64,000 nt of DNA from Azonexus fungiphilus (GCF_003634965.1 NZ_RBXP01000015.1:124001-188000); one strand, 5' to 3'; shown: positions 7,007 through 15,442, counted from the first letter of the stretch. Numbers and translations are program-made. The notes: generated from the sequence alone by a model not told the origin.

Positions 7007-8428
7007 TCAGTGGTGACCGGCGGCGGCGACGACCGGCACCGGCGCGACCTTGCCGGCGGCGATGGTGCGGAACATGTTCCAGGCCATCAGCAGCATGCCG
7101 GAGAGGAAGAAGACGCCGCCCAGCCAGCGGATCGCCCAGAACGGGTAGGAACCCTTGACGCCTTCGACGAAGCTGTAGGCCAGCGTGCCGTCGGCGTTGA
7201 TCGCGCGCCACATCAGCCCCTGCATGACCCCGGCGATCCACATCGAGGCGATGTAGAGGACGGTGCCGATGGTCGCCAGCCAGAAATGCACGGTGACCAT
7301 GCCCGGCGCGTACATCTCGCTGCGGCCGAAGAGGCGCGGCAGCAGGAAGTAGATCGAGCCGATCGAGACCATCGCCACCCAGCCGAGCGCGCCGGAATGA
7401 ACGTGGCCGACGGTCCAGTCGGTGTAGTGCGACAGCGCGTTGACCGACTTGATCGCCATCATCGGGCCTTCGAAGGTGGACATCCCGTAGAACGACAGCG
7501 AGGTGACCAGGAACTTCAGGATCGGGTCGTCGCGCAGTTTGTGCCAGGCGCCGGACAGCGTCATGATGCCGTTGATCATGCCACCCCACGACGGCGCCAG
7601 CAGGATCAGCGAGAAGACCATGCCGACCGACTGCGTCCAGTCGGGCAGCGCGGTGTAGTGCAGGTGGTGCGGGCCGGCCCACATGTAGGTGAAGATCAGC
7701 GCCCAGAAGTGCACGATCGACAGCCGGTAGGAATAGACCGGGCGCCCGGCCTGCTTGGGCACGAAGTAGTACATCATGCCGAGGAAGCCGGCGGTCAGGA
7801 AGAAGCCGACCGCGTTATGGCCGTACCACCACTGCACCATCGCGTCCTGGGCGCCGGCATAGACCGAGAACGACTTGCTCAGCGAGACCGGCACGGCGGC
7901 GCTGTTGACGATGTGCAGCAGCGCCACGGCGATGATGAAGGCGCCGTAGAACCAGTTGGCGACGTAGATGTGCGACACCGTGCGCCTGGCGATGGTGCCG
8001 AAGAAGACCACCGCGTAGGCGATCCAGACCAGCGCGATGAGGACGTCGATCGGCCATTCCAGCTCGGCGTATTCCTTGCCCTGGGTGATGCCCAGCGGCA
8101 GCGTCACGGCGGCGAGCAGGATCACCGCCTGCCAGCCCCAGAAGGTGAACGGGATCAGCGGGCCGCCCCACAGGCGGGTGTGGCAGGTGCGCTGGACCAC
8201 GTAGTACGAGGTCGCGAACAGCGCGCAGCCGCCGAAGGCGAAGATCACCGCGTTGGTGTGCAGCGGGCGCAGGCGGCCGAAATGGAAGTACGGCCCGGCA
8301 TTCAGTTCCGGCCAGACCAGCTGCGCCGCGATGACGACGCCGACGAGCATCCCGACGATGCCCCAGATGACCGTCATCACGGCAAATTGCCGGACGACCT
8401 TGTCGTTGTAACTAGTGGTGTGTTGCAT
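7007..8428 (-). CDS. ccoN: cbb3-type cytochrome c oxidase catalytic subunit I
   Basis: The 473-residue protein has about twelve membrane helices and the haem-copper oxidase ligands: [15 protein letters not shown] near residue 55 (low-spin haem His), [15 protein letters not shown] (copper-site His), [15 protein letters not shown] (copper-site His pair) and [18 protein letters not shown] (haem ligands). It reduces oxygen at high affinity in the inner membrane. The ATG at 8426-8428 follows GGGG-type spacing; an upstream in-frame extension would read through the palindromic repeat and is rejected. The gene is followed only by ccoQ, without ccoO and ccoP, which resembles the orphan ccoNQ pairs of Pseudomonas aeruginosa that exchange subunits with the main oxidase. 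No FNR/Anr box is evident upstream. Confidence 0.93.
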   Translation of the reverse strand: MQHTTSYNDKVVRQFAVMTVIWGIVGMLVGVVIAAQLVWPELNAGPYFHFGRLRPLHTNAVIFAFGGCALFATSYYVVQRTCHTRLWGGPLIPFTFWGWQAVILLAAVTLPLGITQGKEYAELEWPIDVLIALVWIAYAVVFFGTIARRTVSHIYVANWFYGAFIIAVALLHIVNSAAVPVSLSKSFSVYAGAQDAMVQWWYGHNAVGFFLTAGFLGMMYYFVPKQAGRPVYSYRLSIVHFWALIFTYMWAGPHHLHYTALPDWTQSVGMVFSLILLAPSWGGMINGIMTLSGAWHKLRDDPILKFLVTSLSFYGMSTFEGPMMAIKSVNALSHYTDWTVGHVHSGALGWVAMVSIGSIYFLLPRLFGRSEMYAPGMVTVHFWLATIGTVLYIASMWIAGVMQGLMWRAINADGTLAYSFVEGVKGSYPFWAIRWLGGVFFLSGMLLMAWNMFRTIAAGKVAPVPVVAAAGHH

Positions 8429-8524
8429 TGACCCCGTTCCCCGTTGTTGAAAACTGCCCGGCCGCTTGCCGACGCAATGGCAGGCGGGAACTTGGTCGGT
8501 TCCGCGGGGAAAAGGTTCCCGCGG

Positions 8525-8565
8525 ATTTTGCCCGTTTTTGACGGTCGACCGTGAAACCGGCAAAT
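8525..8565. repeat. Copy of the GGTCGACC palindrome between ccoN and the DeoR-type gene
   Basis: The left arm ATTTTGCCCG...TTTGACGGTC differs from the 23123-23166 copy at three informative positions. The right arm GACCGTGAAACCGGCAAAT lacks two bases. It lies in the divergent promoter region. Confidence 0.75.
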
Positions 8566-8567
8566 GT

Positions 8568-8597
8568 TTCAAATGAGGATTGCAGGTTTCATTTGAA
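8568..8597. promoter_or_regulatory. Inverted repeat, candidate operator of the DeoR-type regulator
   Basis: TTCAAATGA (8568-8576) and TCATTTGAA (8589-8597) are exact inverted copies separated by 12 bases, 89 bases before the regulator's ATG and about 140 bases before ccoN. Position and symmetry fit autoregulation by the regulator gene that follows; binding is inferred only. Confidence 0.5.
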
Positions 8598-8685
8598 CGC
8601 CATCTTCCTGAAATATCGGCTGCCTACCATTTCGAACGAACTTGCGGCAACGCGCATCGGCGACATTTCACGGAAGAGGGCAGGC

Positions 8686-9474
8686 ATGCTGGCGGAACAA
8701 CGGGCTCGGGCAATCGTCGAGCTGGTCAATCAGAAAGGTTTCCAGACGATCGACGCGCTGGCCGGCGAATTCGGCGTCTCGCCGCAGACCATCCGGCGCG
8801 ACGTCAATTCGCTCAACGACCAGGGCCTGCTGCGCCGGCGCCACGGCGGCGTCGAACTGCCGCAGCAGGGCGAGAACCTGGCCTACCCGGCGCGCCAGCA
8901 ACTGAACCTGGCCGCCAAGCGGACGATTGCCCAGTTGCTCGCCGCGGACGTTCCCGAACGTGCCTCGCTGTTCATCGGCATCGGCACCACGCCCGAACTG
9001 TGCGCGCTGGCGCTGGTCCAGCATGCGCAGCTGCGGGTCATGACCAACAACCTCAACGCCGCCATGCGCCTGGCCCGCAATCCCGACTGCGACCTCGTCG
9101 TCGCCGGCGGCCGGGTGCGCAATCTCGACCTCGACGTGGTCGCCGGCGAGGCGCACGACTTCTTTTCGCGTTTCAGCGTCGACATCGGGATTTTCGGCGT
9201 CGGCGCGGTGGCGCCTGACGGCACCCTGCTCGATTTCAGCCTCGACGAGGTGGCCATGCGCCAGTCGTTGATGCGCCATTGCCGGCAGCGCTTCCTGGTC
9301 GTCGACCACAGCAAGTTCACCCGCGACGCGACCGTGCGCGGCGGCCACATCACCGATGCCAGCGCCGTCTATAGCGACCGTCCGCTCCCCTCCTTGATCC
9401 GCGCGATGCTGGCGACTGCCGGCGTCCGCGTTGTCGTGCCAACCCTTCCCCCAACCTCTGGAGAACAACCATGA
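8686..9474 (+). CDS. DeoR/GlpR-family transcriptional repressor
   Basis: The 262-residue protein has an N-terminal DeoR winged helix (residues about 1-58: FQTIDALAGEFGVSPQTIRRDV, then LLRRRHGGV) and a sugar-phosphate-isomerase-like sensor domain with IGIGTTPELCALAL and the C-terminal VVDHSKFTRDA motif. DeoR proteins are usually released from DNA by a phosphorylated sugar or glycerol 3-phosphate. GlpR is the closest type by layout and by the neighbouring phosphodiesterase. ATG 8686 is chosen with AGAGGG upstream; the longer open frame to 8551 would cover the operator repeat. Its stop overlaps the start of the binding-protein gene (ATGATG), so it is the first gene of the operon it probably controls. 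Confidence 0.88.
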   Translation: MLAEQRARAIVELVNQKGFQTIDALAGEFGVSPQTIRRDVNSLNDQGLLRRRHGGVELPQQGENLAYPARQQLNLAAKRTIAQLLAADVPERASLFIGIGTTPELCALALVQHAQLRVMTNNLNAAMRLARNPDCDLVVAGGRVRNLDLDVVAGEAHDFFSRFSVDIGIFGVGAVAPDGTLLDFSLDEVAMRQSLMRHCRQRFLVVDHSKFTRDATVRGGHITDASAVYSDRPLPSLIRAMLATAGVRVVVPTLPPTSGEQP

Positions 9475-10493
9475 TGCCCAAGCGTTTCGTCCGTACCCTG
9501 GCCGCCGCCCTCGTCAGTGCTGCCGCGCTGTGCACTGCCGGCGCCGCCAGCGCCCAGGAAACCGCCATCTGCTACAACTGCCCGCCGGAATGGGCCGACT
9601 GGGGTTCGCAACTGAAGGCGATCCGCAGCCGCCTGAACATCGTCGTGCCGCCGGACAACAAGAACTCCGGCCAGTCGATCGCCGCGCTGATTGCCGAGAA
9701 GGCCAGCCCGGTCGCCGACGTCACCTACCTTGGCGGCATTGCCGCCGATCCGGCGCGCGACGCCGGCGTGCTGACGCCTTACAAGCCCAAGGGCTGGGAC
9801 AAGATTCCGGCGAGCCTGAAGGACCCGGAAGGTCACTGGTTCACCATCCATTCCGGCACCCTCGGCCTCTTCGTCAACAAGGCGGCGCTCGGCGGCAAGC
9901 CGGTACCGCAAAGCTGGAGCGACCTGCTCAAGCCGGAATACAAGGGCCTGGTCGGCTATCTCGACCCGACCTCGGCGGCGGTCGGCCAGCTCGGTGTCAT
10001 GGCCGTCAACCTGGCGCTCGGCGGCAGCTACGACAATCTCGATCCAGCGATCCGCTTCTTCAAGGAACTGCACAAGAACCAGCCGATCGTGCCGAAGCAG
10101 ACTTCCTACGCCCGCGTCATCTCCGGCGAGATCCCGATCCTGCTCGACTACGACTTCAACGCCTACCGCGGCCAGTACAAGGACATGGCGCCGGTCGCCT
10201 TCGTCATTCCCAAGGAAGGCACGCTGGTCTTCCCGTACGTGATGGGGCTGGTCAAGAACGGACCGCACACGGTCAACGGCCAGAAAGTGCTCGATTTCGT
10301 CCTTTCCGACGAAAGCCAGGCGATGTGGGGCAATGCCTTCCTGCGCCCGGTCTTCGCCGACAAGCTGTCGGCCGAGGCCAAGGCCAAGTTCCTGCCGGAA
10401 AGCGAATACGCCCGCGCCAAGCCGGTCGACCTGAAGAAGCTCGCCGCCGCCCAGGCCGCGATCATCGAGCGCTACCGCAACGAAGTGAAGTGA
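9471..10493 (+). CDS. ABC transporter periplasmic substrate-binding protein
   Basis: The 340-residue protein has a signal peptide ending ASAQ near residue 27 and the fold of iron/polyamine/phosphonate-type binding proteins (ETAICYNCPPEWADWG, VADVTYLGGIAADPARDAG, WFTIHSGTLGLFVNK). It collects a solute in the periplasm for the two permeases and ATPase that follow. Two Cys in the mature N-terminus (CYNC) could form a disulphide. GGAG lies nine bases before the ATG, and the start overlaps the regulator stop. A strong hairpin follows the gene (10501-10531), probably to give more binding protein than permease. The solute is not readable from the sequence; GpdQ-like and HAD neighbours point to a phosphodiester or phosphonate. 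Confidence 0.88.
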   Translation: MMPKRFVRTLAAALVSAAALCTAGAASAQETAICYNCPPEWADWGSQLKAIRSRLNIVVPPDNKNSGQSIAALIAEKASPVADVTYLGGIAADPARDAGVLTPYKPKGWDKIPASLKDPEGHWFTIHSGTLGLFVNKAALGGKPVPQSWSDLLKPEYKGLVGYLDPTSAAVGQLGVMAVNLALGGSYDNLDPAIRFFKELHKNQPIVPKQTSYARVISGEIPILLDYDFNAYRGQYKDMAPVAFVIPKEGTLVFPYVMGLVKNGPHTVNGQKVLDFVLSDESQAMWGNAFLRPVFADKLSAEAKAKFLPESEYARAKPVDLKKLAAAQAAIIERYRNEVK

Positions 10494-10500
10494 CCCCGCT

Positions 10501-10531
10501 GCGGGCGCCCCTGGCGGCGCCCGCGGTTTTT
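10501..10531 (+). terminator. Intra-operon terminator/attenuator after the binding-protein gene
   Basis: GCGGGCGCC (10501-10509), six-base loop, GGCGCCCGC (10516-10524), GG, then five T residues. It starts seven bases after the stop codon and lies 25 bases before the permease ATG. GCCGTCGACCGATC just after it may be a decayed repeat core. Confidence 0.75.
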
Positions 10532-10555
10532 CCGCCGTCGACCGATCGAAACACC

Positions 10556-11368
10556 ATGCCCCGTCGTCAGTTCCTGCTGCTGCTCCTGCCGGCAGCCTTG
10601 TTCTTCAGCGCCTTCTTTCTCCTGCCCATGGCTCGCCTGTTCTTCATCGGCGCCAGCGGCGAGAGCGGTTGGCTGGCCTACCTGGCGATCGTCACCGACG
10701 CCAATTATTTCCGCGCCCTGTGGACGACGCTGGCCGTTGCCGCCGTCACCACCGTGCTGACCCTGGCGATCAGCAGCATCGCCGGCGTCTTCCTCGAGCG
10801 CCACCGTTTTCCCGGGCGCGCCGCGCTGGTCGCCGCGATGACGCTGCCGCTGGCCTTTCCCGGCGTCGTCGTCGGCTTCATGGTGATCATGCTGGCCGGC
10901 CGCCAGGGGATCATCGGCGAAGTGTTCACGATGTTCGGCGGCGAGCGGCCGATCTTCGCCTACTCGCTTGCCGGCTTGTGCATGGGCTACGTCTATTTCT
11001 CGATCCCGCGGACCATCCTGACGATCATGGCCGCCGCCGAAAAGCTCGATCCGCGTCTCGAGGAGGCCGCCCGCTCGTTCGGCGCGACGCCCTGGCAGGT
11101 GGTCCGCGACGTGATCCTGCCCGGCTTGCGACCGGCCCTGATCTCGGCCGGCGCGATCTGCTTCGCCACCGCCGTCGGCGCCTTCGGCACCGCGTTCACG
11201 CTGGCGACGCGGATCGAGGTGCTGCCGATGGTCATCTACACCGAATTCACGATGTCGGCCAACATTGCCATGGCCGCGGCCCTGAGCTTTTCGCTGGGGG
11301 CCGTCGCCTGGCTGGCGCTGGCCGTGGCGCGCAGCGCCTCGGGCAGCACCGTGGCCGCGGCCGGTTGA
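10556..11368 (+). CDS. ABC transporter permease, first subunit
   Basis: The 270-residue inner-membrane protein has about six helices and the binding-protein-dependent transport motif EEAARSFGATPWQVVRDVILP (EAA---G---------I-LP), which contacts the ATPase. The N-terminus MPRRQFLLLLLPAALFF is the first helix. The longer open frame upstream is a shadow of the binding-protein gene, so ATG 10556 is chosen although its ribosome site is poor. It is separated from the binding-protein gene by the attenuator and from the second permease by nine bases. It belongs to the 2-aminoethylphosphonate/spermidine/iron permease class. Confidence 0.88.
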   Translation: MPRRQFLLLLLPAALFFSAFFLLPMARLFFIGASGESGWLAYLAIVTDANYFRALWTTLAVAAVTTVLTLAISSIAGVFLERHRFPGRAALVAAMTLPLAFPGVVVGFMVIMLAGRQGIIGEVFTMFGGERPIFAYSLAGLCMGYVYFSIPRTILTIMAAAEKLDPRLEEAARSFGATPWQVVRDVILPGLRPALISAGAICFATAVGAFGTAFTLATRIEVLPMVIYTEFTMSANIAMAAALSFSLGAVAWLALAVARSASGSTVAAAG

Positions 11369-11377
11369 GGAGGCGCG

Positions 11378-12202
11378 ATGCAACACGGAAGATTCCTGTA
11401 CGGCCTGCAGTTCGCCTTCACCATCGCGGTCTGCGCCTTTCTCGTCGTCCCGGTGGTGATGTCCATCCTCGCTGGTTTGACGGTCAACTACTTCGTCGGC
11501 CTGGAAAGCGGCCTGACGCTGCGCTGGGTCCTCGAGGTCTGGGACGGCTACCGCGACACGCTGTTCCTGTCGCTCGGGCTGGCGCTCGCCTGCCTGGTAC
11601 TGACGCTGCTGCTCGGCGTGCCGCTGGCCTACCTGCTGGCCCGTTCGCGCGGCCGCCTGGCCCGCGCCATCGAGGAACTGCTGATGCTGCCGGTGGCCGT
11701 TCCCGGGCTGGCCACGGCGCTCGGCCTGATCGTCGCCTACGGCGGCCTGGCCGGTTTTCGCACCTCGGCCGCCTTCATTCTGGTCGGCCACGTGCTGTTC
11801 ACGCTGCCCTTCATGGTCCGCTCGGTACTCGCCGTGCTCAGCGTGATCGACCTGCCGACACTGGAAGAGGGCGCCGCCTCGCTCGGCGCCGGTTTCGCCC
11901 AGCGTTTCCGCGACATCGTCCTGCCCAACTGCCGCAACGGCATCCTGGCCGGCGCGCTGATGGTGGTGACGCTGTCGATGGGCGAATTCAACATGACCTG
12001 GCTGCTCCATACGCCATTCACCAAGACCCTGCCGGTCGGCCTGGCCGACGCCTACGCTTCCTTGCGCCTGGAGATCGGCAGCGCCTACACGCTGATCTTC
12101 TTCCTGCTCATCACCCCCCTGCTGCTCGCCCTGCAGGCGCTGGCCCGGCCGCGCCGCACCGTCTTCGCCGAGCGCGACCCTTCTGCCGAGAACGATTCAT
12201 GA
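11378..12202 (+). CDS. ABC transporter permease, second subunit
   Basis: The 274-residue membrane protein has about six helices and its own EAA loop, LEEGAASLGAGFAQRFRDIVLP. It pairs with the first permease to form the channel. AGGAGG lies six bases before the ATG, much stronger than for the first permease. The stop overlaps the ATPase start (ATGATG). A core-like TTTGACGGTCAAC (11476-11488) lies in the coding sequence near residue 35, in an extracytoplasmic loop. Confidence 0.9.
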   Translation: MQHGRFLYGLQFAFTIAVCAFLVVPVVMSILAGLTVNYFVGLESGLTLRWVLEVWDGYRDTLFLSLGLALACLVLTLLLGVPLAYLLARSRGRLARAIEELLMLPVAVPGLATALGLIVAYGGLAGFRTSAAFILVGHVLFTLPFMVRSVLAVLSVIDLPTLEEGAASLGAGFAQRFRDIVLPNCRNGILAGALMVVTLSMGEFNMTWLLHTPFTKTLPVGLADAYASLRLEIGSAYTLIFFLLITPLLLALQALARPRRTVFAERDPSAENDS

Positions 12203-13236
12203 TGCAAGCCGTCCCCATCTCCCTGGAAAACTGCGCCAAGACCTTCACCGACGGTACGCGCGCGCTGGAACCGGTCGACCTGGCCATTGCCGCCGGCGAA
12301 ACCCTGGTCCTGCTCGGGCCGTCCGGTTGCGGCAAGACGACCACGCTGCGCCTGATCGCCGGCCTCGAACAGCCCGATGCCGGCGGCCGCGTCCTGTTCG
12401 GTGGCGAGGATGTCACCGCGCTGCCGATCGAGAAGCGCAACGTTGGCATGGTGTTCCAGTCGTACGCGCTGTTTCCGAACATGAGCGTGGCCGAGAACAT
12501 CGCCTACGGGTTGCGCCTGCGGCGCCAGTCGGCCGCCGAACAGCGTGCCCGGGTCGGCGAGATGCTGGCCCTGATGCGTATCGAACGGCTGGCCGACCGC
12601 AGCATCGACCAGCTTTCCGGCGGCCAGCGCCAGCGCGTCGCGCTAGCCCGGGCGCTGGCCGTGCGGCCGCGCGCCTTGCTGCTCGACGAGCCGCTGACCG
12701 CGCTCGACGCCAAGCTGCGCGACACCCTGCGCTTCGAAATCGACAGCCTGCTGCGCGAACTGGGCATCACCGCGATCTACGTCACCCATGACCAGGCCGA
12801 GGCGATGGCGCTGGGCGACCGCATCGTCGTCATGGACCACGGGCGCATCGCCCAGGTCGGCGCGCCGCGCGACATCTACCAGCGGCCGGCCTCGCGCTAC
12901 GTGGCCGAGTTCATCGGCACGATGAACCGCCTGAGCGGCCATGCCGAGGGTGAAGTCTTTCGCTGTCCCGGCGGCTACGTCGCCTGGCCGGAACTGCCGG
13001 CGACGGCCCGGGAAATCCTCTTTCGGCCGGAAGACACGCGCATTGCCGCCGAAGGCGAGGCAGCCAGCCTGCGCGGCACGGTCAGCGCGGCCTTTTTCTG
13101 CGGCGACCATGTACGCTTGTTCGTCGATGTCGGCGAGGAACGGCCGCTGGTCCTCGAAACCCCGGCCCGCCGCGAATACCGGCACGGCGAAACGGTCGCG
13201 CTGGCGGTCGAGCGGCACGGCCTGATGGTGCTCTAG
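12199..13236 (+). CDS. ABC transporter ATP-binding protein
   Basis: The 345-residue ATPase has all nucleotide-binding motifs: Walker A GPSGCGKTT (near residue 40), Q-loop MVFQSYALFPNMSV, signature LSGGQRQRVALARAL (near 139), Walker B LLLDEPLTALD (near 159) and the switch His in VTHDQAEAMAL. After residue about 240 comes a TOBE-like regulatory domain, as in PotA/FbpC importers. It energises uptake by the two permeases upstream. The start overlaps the preceding stop by four bases; two consecutive ATG codons (12199, 12202) are possible starts. Confidence 0.93.
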   Translation: MMQAVPISLENCAKTFTDGTRALEPVDLAIAAGETLVLLGPSGCGKTTTLRLIAGLEQPDAGGRVLFGGEDVTALPIEKRNVGMVFQSYALFPNMSVAENIAYGLRLRRQSAAEQRARVGEMLALMRIERLADRSIDQLSGGQRQRVALARALAVRPRALLLDEPLTALDAKLRDTLRFEIDSLLRELGITAIYVTHDQAEAMALGDRIVVMDHGRIAQVGAPRDIYQRPASRYVAEFIGTMNRLSGHAEGEVFRCPGGYVAWPELPATAREILFRPEDTRIAAEGEAASLRGTVSAAFFCGDHVRLFVDVGEERPLVLETPARREYRHGETVALAVERHGLMVL

Positions 13237-13245
13237 GAGACGACG

Positions 13246-14061
13246 ATGCTGATTGCCCAACTTACCGATACCCACATCAAGAACGCCGGTCGCCTGGCTT
13301 ATGGCCGGGTCGATACCGCTGCCTGCCTCAAGGCGGCGGTGGACGCGCTGCGCAAACTCGATCCGCAACCCGATCTGGTGGTCCTCACCGGAGATCTGGT
13401 CGATGTCGGCAGTGCCGAGGAATATGCCTGCCTGCAAGTCATCCTGGCGCCCTTGCCGCAAGCGCTGGTCGTCGTTCCCGGCAATCACGACGAACGCGAG
13501 GCGATGCGCCGCGCCTTCGCGCCGGCCGGCTATTTTCCAGCTACGGGATTCCTGCAGTTCGCGATCGACGATTACCCCTTGCGCATCGTCGGCCTCGATA
13601 CCCTGGTCCCCGGCCAGGGTGGCGGCGAACTCTGCGCCGAGCGCCTCGACTGGCTGGCACGCACGCTGGCCGAACGGCCGGCGGCGCCGACGCTGATCCT
13701 GATGCACCATCCGCCCTTCGCCACCGGCATCGGCCACATGGACCGCATCGGCCTGCGCGGCCGCGCGGCCTTTGCCCGGCTCCTCGAGCAGCATCCGCAG
13801 GTGCAGCGGGTGCTGTGCGGTCACCTGCACCGGACCATCCACGCCATGGTCGGCGGCCGTGCGGCGCTGACCTGCCCGAGTACCGCCCACCAGGTCGCGC
13901 TCGACCTGCGCGAACAGGCACCCAGCGGTTTCCGCATGGAACCGCCGGGCTTCATGCTGCACCGCTGGCATGACGGCGTGCTGGTCAGCCATGTCGCGAA
14001 CATCGGCGATTTCGCCGGTCCTTATCCCTTCTTCGATGAAAGCGGCGCGCTCATCGACTGA
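13246..14061 (+). CDS. Calcineurin-like phosphodiesterase, GpdQ/Icc type
   Basis: The 271-residue metallophosphoesterase carries all metal motifs in order: D8-x-H10 (LTDTHIKN), GDLVD (near 49), GNHDE (near 79), HHPP (near 154) and GHLHR (near 192). Its sequence order and length match GpdQ, the glycerophosphodiesterase of Enterobacter, and the related cAMP phosphodiesterase CpdA. It should cut a phosphodiester into a phosphomonoester and an alcohol in the cytoplasm, using two metal ions. AGGAGA precedes the ATG, nine bases after the ATPase gene. Together with the transporter and the GlpR-like regulator it suggests use of glycerophosphodiesters; a cAMP substrate is the main alternative. Confidence 0.88.
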   Translation: MLIAQLTDTHIKNAGRLAYGRVDTAACLKAAVDALRKLDPQPDLVVLTGDLVDVGSAEEYACLQVILAPLPQALVVVPGNHDEREAMRRAFAPAGYFPATGFLQFAIDDYPLRIVGLDTLVPGQGGGELCAERLDWLARTLAERPAAPTLILMHHPPFATGIGHMDRIGLRGRAAFARLLEQHPQVQRVLCGHLHRTIHAMVGGRAALTCPSTAHQVALDLREQAPSGFRMEPPGFMLHRWHDGVLVSHVANIGDFAGPYPFFDESGALID

Positions 14062-14076
14062 GCGGCACCAACAAGC

Positions 14077-14838
14077 ATGCATCTGGCACTTTTCGATCTC
14101 GACCACACCCTGCTCGATGGCGACAGCAACAGCCTCTGGCTGGCTTACCTGGTGGCCGCCGGGCAACTGCCTGCCGACGTGCTGCAGCGCCAGGCCGCAG
14201 AGTACGCACGCTACGAGGCGGGCAGCCTGGACATCGGCGCCTACCTGGCCTTTCACCTGTCGCTGCTGAGCACCCGGCCGCTCGCCGAATGGCGGGGCTG
14301 GCGCGACCGTTTCGTCGCCGAGGCGGTCGCACCGCGCATTTCGCGCACCGCTTTCGCCAGCGTCGACGCGCATCGCCAGCGCGGCGACCGGCTGGCCATC
14401 GTCACCGCGACCCATGACTTTCTCGCCGCCGGGATTGCCGAGCTGTTCGGCCCGCTGGCGCTGATCGCGCCGCGCGCCGAAATCGTCGGCGACCGCCTGA
14501 GCGGGCGCATCGTCGGCGAGATCAGCTTCGGCCCGCGCAAGCCGGCTGCGGTCGAGGCCTGGCTGGCCGGGCAGGGGCTGAGCCTGGCCGGATTCGCGCA
14601 GGTGCACGCCTATTCCGACTCGCACAATGACCTGCCGCTGCTCGAACTGGCCACGCTGCCCTGTGCGGTCAATGCCGACCCGGCGCTGACCGCGCACGCC
14701 CACCGCCTGGGCTGGCCGGTGCAGCAATGGCGGGCCTGGCCGCCTTCAGCGCAGGACGATGCCGGCGGCGATGGCGAGCATGACCGAGCCGGAGACCCGC
14801 TCGATGCCGCGCAGATGGCGGTGGAACCAGGCCAGTAG
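14077..14838 (+). CDS. HAD-IB family phosphatase
   Basis: The protein has the haloacid-dehalogenase phosphatase motifs: FDLDHTLLDGD (nucleophile D7, acid D9), IVTATHDF (motif II), the Lys of GPRKPAA (motif III) and YSDSHNDLPLL (motif IV), in SerB-like HAD-IB order. It should remove phosphate from a small phosphomonoester, perhaps the product of the phosphodiesterase 15 bases upstream. Family members end near WRA at about residue 221; the remaining 32 residues (PPSAQDDAGGDGEHD...) are unlike the family and are read from the antisense strand of lysE, so the two convergent genes overlap by 93 bases. The extension probably arose by loss of an earlier stop codon. Confidence 0.88.
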   Translation: MHLALFDLDHTLLDGDSNSLWLAYLVAAGQLPADVLQRQAAEYARYEAGSLDIGAYLAFHLSLLSTRPLAEWRGWRDRFVAEAVAPRISRTAFASVDAHRQRGDRLAIVTATHDFLAAGIAELFGPLALIAPRAEIVGDRLSGRIVGEISFGPRKPAAVEAWLAGQGLSLAGFAQVHAYSDSHNDLPLLELATLPCAVNADPALTAHAHRLGWPVQQWRAWPPSAQDDAGGDGEHDRAGDPLDAAQMAVEPGQ

Positions 14839-15375
14839 CCGGGGCTGGCCGACGCTGTGGGCGATCAGGGCGTCCCAGGCGAAGACGGCCAGCGCCATCC
14901 ACAGGCCGTAGAGCGCCTGTTCGCCGGCCGCTGTTGCCGGGGCGACGAGGGCGCCGAAGAGCAGGGCGTAGAACAGCGAGTTCTTCGGGTTGAGGATGCC
15001 GGAGAGGAAGCCCTGCAGCAGATGCACGCCGAGTCGGCCGCCCGGGCGGCTGGCCGGGGCCGGCGTGTCGGCGGCCAGCACCAGGCGGCCGTCGCTGCGC
15101 AGGAAGAGCAGGCCGAGCCAAAGCAGGTAGAGGCAGCCGGCCCACTGCAGGCCGGCGAAGAGCTGCGGCCAGCGGGCCAGCAGCGAAACGCCGGTGAGCG
15201 CCAGGGCAATGTAGGCGGCGTTGGCCAGCGCGATGCCGAGGCTGGTGGCGAGGGCCGGGCGCAGGCCGTGCACGATGCGCGTGCGCATGATCAGGAAGAA
15301 ATCCGGCCCCGGGCTGAGCAGGGCGACGAAATGGGCACTGGCGACGAGGCCGAACTGGGTGAAGTCGAAGGACAT
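14746..15375 (-). CDS. LysE/RhtB family amino-acid exporter
   Basis: The 209-residue membrane protein has about six helices and the family N-terminus ALLSPGPDFFLIMRTRIVHG, with LGIALANAAYIALALTG following and GFLSGILNPKNSLFYALLFG in the middle (Asn-Pro-Lys motif). Members export amino acids, homoserine lactones or related small molecules. It is the last gene after the AraC regulator on the minus strand (67-base gap), so the regulator may control it. Its 3' end overlaps the convergent phosphatase gene. The substrate is not known. Confidence 0.9.
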   Translation of the reverse strand: MSFDFTQFGLVASAHFVALLSPGPDFFLIMRTRIVHGLRPALATSLGIALANAAYIALALTGVSLLARWPQLFAGLQWAGCLYLLWLGLLFLRSDGRLVLAADTPAPASRPGGRLGVHLLQGFLSGILNPKNSLFYALLFGALVAPATAAGEQALYGLWMALAVFAWDALIAHSVGQPRLLAWFHRHLRGIERVSGSVMLAIAAGIVLR

Positions 15376-15442
15376 GGCGGTTGCGCAAATCGGCGCAGTA
15401 TCGCCAGCCGGTCGTGCCCGGTCTTGAAGGAAATTGCGCGCC

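Noticed and set aside
7007-8572. Longer ccoN start at 8572
   Set aside because: The extension of 48 residues is encoded by the palindromic repeat and candidate operator and does not resemble the CcoN N-terminus.
10419-10438. Other GTCGAC or GGTCGACC sites, such as near 10425, 12271, 31201, 33043, 34835, 37930 and 43441
   Set aside because: These lack the TTTTTGCC and ATTTGAC arms. Val-Asp codons (GTC GAC) are common in this codon usage and give the core by chance, so they are not counted as repeat copies.
9431-11368. Single long open frame starting at 9431 for the first permease
   Set aside because: The first 375 codons are the wrong frame of the binding-protein gene; the permease begins at 10556.
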